A stretch of 64,000 bases of DNA from Bostrychus sinensis (lineage: Eukaryota; Chordata; Actinopteri; Gobiiformes; Eleotridae), in contig CM036255.1 of assembly GCA_020698575.1 (NCBI GenBank), positions 33,346,411 through 33,410,410 of the forward strand, in the 5' to 3' direction. Under the pieces are notes generated by a model. That model saw only the letters and a program-made list of their open reading frames with translations, had not been told where the DNA came from and did not search any database. The translations under genes were made by a program, and so were the position numbers. How positions within the stretch are numbered: the first letter of the stretch is position 1; each line of letters opens with the position of its first letter. This document shows, piece after piece, positions 61,214 through 64,000 of the stretch.

Positions 61214-61686
61214 TTAAGATGCTTTTTGGAAGTCCCTAGAAGCAGCTCAGAGAGTCCACAACCGTCCTTCAGCAGTTTGGACTCTGCAGTTCATAGGAAA
61301 CATCCAAAAATGCTTTAGCTCAGCCTGAAAAGCTCAAAACAGTTATAAAAGATTAGGCTCATTTCTCTGGACCAGAACTTTGTAGAACAGAAAATCCAAA
61401 AGCATTTTGTAGCTCTCCCCCAGCTCTACCTGCACAGAGTCTGACTGAGATCAATGGTTTTCTCAAAAAAACTCATCTTTAACCGTTCTCATGGCCAAAT
61501 CTAACACCATAAATGCATTTTAAGAAGCATTAATAAAACAAGTGGACTTTAAAAATTAATTTCTTTCATAAAATTAAGAATCGGCCCAAAAAAATCTGCA
61601 CAGTTTGTGGGTCATCGGCTGCACTGAATTTTAAACATTAGTATCGGCATCGGCCACGGCAAAACCCATATCGGCCGAGCTCTAGT

Positions 61687-62315
61687 TCACTTGCAAAGAA
61701 AGACGCATTTTAAGGAAATTCAAAACCAAATTTCCATTTGACAGATTTACAATTTTCAGATGATTTTTAACTGTAGCTGTAACATGTTATAATGTTGTGT
61801 TCACCTCAAAAACAGACCTGGAGCAGCAGAACATCACAGTTTGAGCAGTAGTGTATAAATTTATGTGAATTTCCATTTACGGCATCTCTCTGTGGGAATA
61901 TTCAGTCCGTGACGTTCTGATTTCTGCACCGTATTAGGGCCACACTGAAAGAAAACACCACCGGTCTGAAATAATATCGCATAACATTACAAAATTACTT
62001 CATTACAGATTAATAACAAGATTAAAATGTACAATAAACAACTCCTGAACATTTATTTTTTAAAAGCCTCATCAGATTAAAGGCCAAACAGATCTCAAAC
62101 TCTCACTGAAAATGTGTTTTGAAGCATTGCATTATATCCATCCATAGCCAGATAATTAAATACAAATATTCTCCTCTGAATAAAATAATCTCGTCGCAGG
62201 ATTTTTCATAAACAGCACGAACAATGTTTCCATTTATTTTTCCATACAGACTCTGGAACATCACATTAGGACTGTTTTTACAAATGTATATCCACCCTTC
62301 CATCTTTTTTCACTG
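61687..62315. other. downstream flank, nothing recognised
   Basis: AT-rich sequence without a supported gene or element end. Confidence 0.4.
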
Positions 62316-62580
62316 GGCCAGCAGTCTAAGCAGAGACACCCAGACTTCCCTCACCCCAGACACTTTCTCCAGCTCCTTCCTAGGCGAACCCAGAGACATC
62401 GTCCATCCAGCGTGTCCTACACCGATACAACGACCGCATTACTGCTAACACTGCTCGCTTCATCCTTCCCTCAATCATGAACAAGACCCAGAGATACTTG
62501 AACTTCTCCACTAGAGGTAGGAGCTCTCCATCGACCTGGAGTGGACAGGCCACTATATTGTGTTTAATGATTAGAGCAAC
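62316..62580 (-). mobile_element. LINE pol fragment
   Basis: On the - strand reads LQVDGELLPLVEKFKYLWVL then FMIEGRMKRAVLAVMRSLYR, the E-KFKYLG-LF-EGRM pattern of fish LINE reverse transcriptases with an internal deletion. It continues into the ggagaaagtgtctgggg / ctgcttagactgctg 3' part, the same LINE as 1061-1240. Confidence 0.7.
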
Positions 62581-63226
62581 TAAAGCTGGGGACACATTAC
62601 ACGATTTTTATGCCCGATTTTATAACAATTCACAGTTGCTCCGAGTCTGTCCCAGTCAACACCAGCTGCAGGGAATCGTAATCACCAGTCAGCCCTGAAA
62701 TCCGTTAGTGTGTGATGTTCAAAGACTCGAATCAACGCAAAAACCCGGCCTGACGTTTACAGATCCAACTGGGAATTCATGGAGTCCAGCGGCCGATGAA
62801 AAACAGCTGATGGGACACAGGAAATAGCGTCAGAGAACGAAGACAAAGCAACAGGAAGCGGCAGGAAAATAGAGGAAATTTGAAGAAGAAAACATAAACA
62901 ACCATGGCACACACCGAAGAAAGTTGAGCGCTACCCAAGCAAAACTGGATACAGAGACGTTTTTTCCTTTTTTCCAAACAGAGAGCTGCGCACACAACGG
63001 CAACAGCGACCCAGGTAGCTCCATGTTTGTTTACCATTTACTTCTCTGTGAGAGTTTGCTGCGTTTGGTTGGCGTCAGTTGCGGCCTCAGCAGATCTTGT
63101 AGTGTGTGAGGCGCAGTCTTTCAGTCGTCAGAACTAAATCTGCTGAAACCAGTCGTTAGTGTGAGCTCCCAGTCTTTATAGAATCTGTAACCACTGAGAA
63201 AATCCTGGAGTGTGTCCCCAGCTTAA
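62581..63226. mobile_element. MITE with AAGCTGGGGACACA ends
   Basis: taaagctggggacacattac at the left and gagtgtgtccccagcttaa at the right form an inverted pair of about 15 bases, with TAA at both borders, possibly a 3-bp target duplication. No coding frame recognised. It abuts the LINE fragment. Confidence 0.6.
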
Positions 63227-64000
63227 TAAAACTAGGGTTAACCTTTACATTTCTCCAACTTTATTCTCACATTCGCAGCTTTTAGTCTTTTCGTCTTTCT
63301 ACGTGGCTCTAATATGATGCAACAGAGCAGACGGTTGCATAAATCTCTGTTAAGACATCGCTTCACTGGGCAATGGTCATGTTAGAAATTGCTCATCCTT
63401 CTCCTTGGTTTATGCAGAATTATTACTCAGAGCGTTTCCTCGTCACATTGGTTCCTCTCTGTTCTGTTGGAGGTTTACATTTTATGCAGTTTCATATTTA
63501 TTACATCATAACAGAGATGTCCCACTGCACACAACTCACTGTTCCTCGCTGAGCTGAGGGGAGAGGCTTTTTTAAACTGGAGAAGCTGCGTTTTCTTACC
63601 ACACGTTGACATAACTTTCCTGTTAGAGACGACCAACCACCGTCGCGTGTTTTGTGGAAAGAAAAACACGGCTCTACACAGCATTTAGGAGTCTCCGCCG
63701 TAATTACTGCGTTTAAATGGGCTTTCCCCTCAGCCTCAGCGTCTCTCTGTCTGTCCTCTAACTCTCACGCCTCAGTCCGCTCTGTCCTGTTGTTCACTGA
63801 TCTCAGTAGAAAACATGTTAATTGTGAATGAAGTGCATATGTCTGAGCTGTAGCTGTCCTGTTATTTTAGTCCAATAAACAAAACAAAAAAACATTCACA
63901 TCATCCCGCTGTTGTCTTTGTTAATAGAAAATTACAAAATAAAAACAAAATTTCCAGGATTTTGAGGAAAATGGTTTAATCACATGACACAGTAGCAGAG
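63227..64000. other. window end, nothing recognised
   Basis: No exon of a neighbouring gene or repeat array can be supported. A cluster of caataaac/aaaacaaa at 63870 is not clearly a polyadenylation site. Confidence 0.4.

Larger units (their letters stand above)
60147..61686. mobile_element. MITE family C, copy 2, interrupted
   Basis: Left tagatcggctgattcttgcg and ttttggtcaggcacatgt; right catcggctgcactgaatttt and atatcggccgagctcta, all with partners in the copy at 15745-16070. It is split by the foldback element at 60306-61213. The segment 61240-61485 also matches 22180-22470. Confidence 0.65.

Overview
The window is vertebrate genomic DNA, almost certainly from a teleost fish. It holds one recognisable protein gene, on the + strand: most of enpp2, which encodes autotaxin (secreted lysophospholipase D, the enzyme that makes lysophosphatidic acid). 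I could reconstruct 21 coding exons, from 292 to the TAG stop at 59802-59804. All have AG/GT borders and compatible phases, and they join into one open frame of 720 full codons. The window starts inside the gene, so the signal peptide and the somatomedin B domains lie upstream. The teleost assignment rests on the protein sequence and on the interspersed repeats, which are of kinds common in fish (hAT-type MITEs, LINE 3' ends, a 5S-rRNA-headed SINE). I cannot name the species.

Coding sequence is only about 2.2 kb of 64 kb. By eye about 25 kb (roughly 40%) is tandem repeat, and nearly every large intron carries its own array. Layout: intron 2 ATCC/ATAC tetranucleotides; intron 3 an 11-bp minisatellite; intron 5 a long palindrome, an 11-bp array; intron 6 TTAA-flanked elements, a MITE with a transposase tail, a CTCTGT array running into the next acceptor; intron 9 a 33-bp trimer of the 11-bp unit; intron 11 AT-rich DNA, a LINE fragment, a MITE, an 11-bp array, a GGACAGGGCA array; intron 13 almost wholly a TCTCTGAGTG array; intron 14 an 11-bp array split by a hAT element that itself contains a TTAA element; intron 15 about 200 units of a 33-37 bp repeat that mimics the next 3' splice site; intron 16 about 100 units of a 21-bp repeat starting just after the donor; intron 17 two nested MITEs; intron 20 (18.6 kb) several hAT elements, four large arrays and a Harbinger-like element. 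Downstream of the gene lie a MITE holding a foldback element that holds a 5S-derived SINE, and a LINE pol fragment.

The many long open frames in both strands are products of stop-free tandem repeats and are not genes. No prokaryotic-type system, CRISPR array, tRNA gene or second host gene was found. The most unusual features are the splice-acceptor-mimicking array in intron 15, the spread of one 11-bp motif through at least seven introns in both orientations with candidate seed sequence inside MITEs, and several layers of nested transposons. Counts and identities given are estimates by eye, not computed values.
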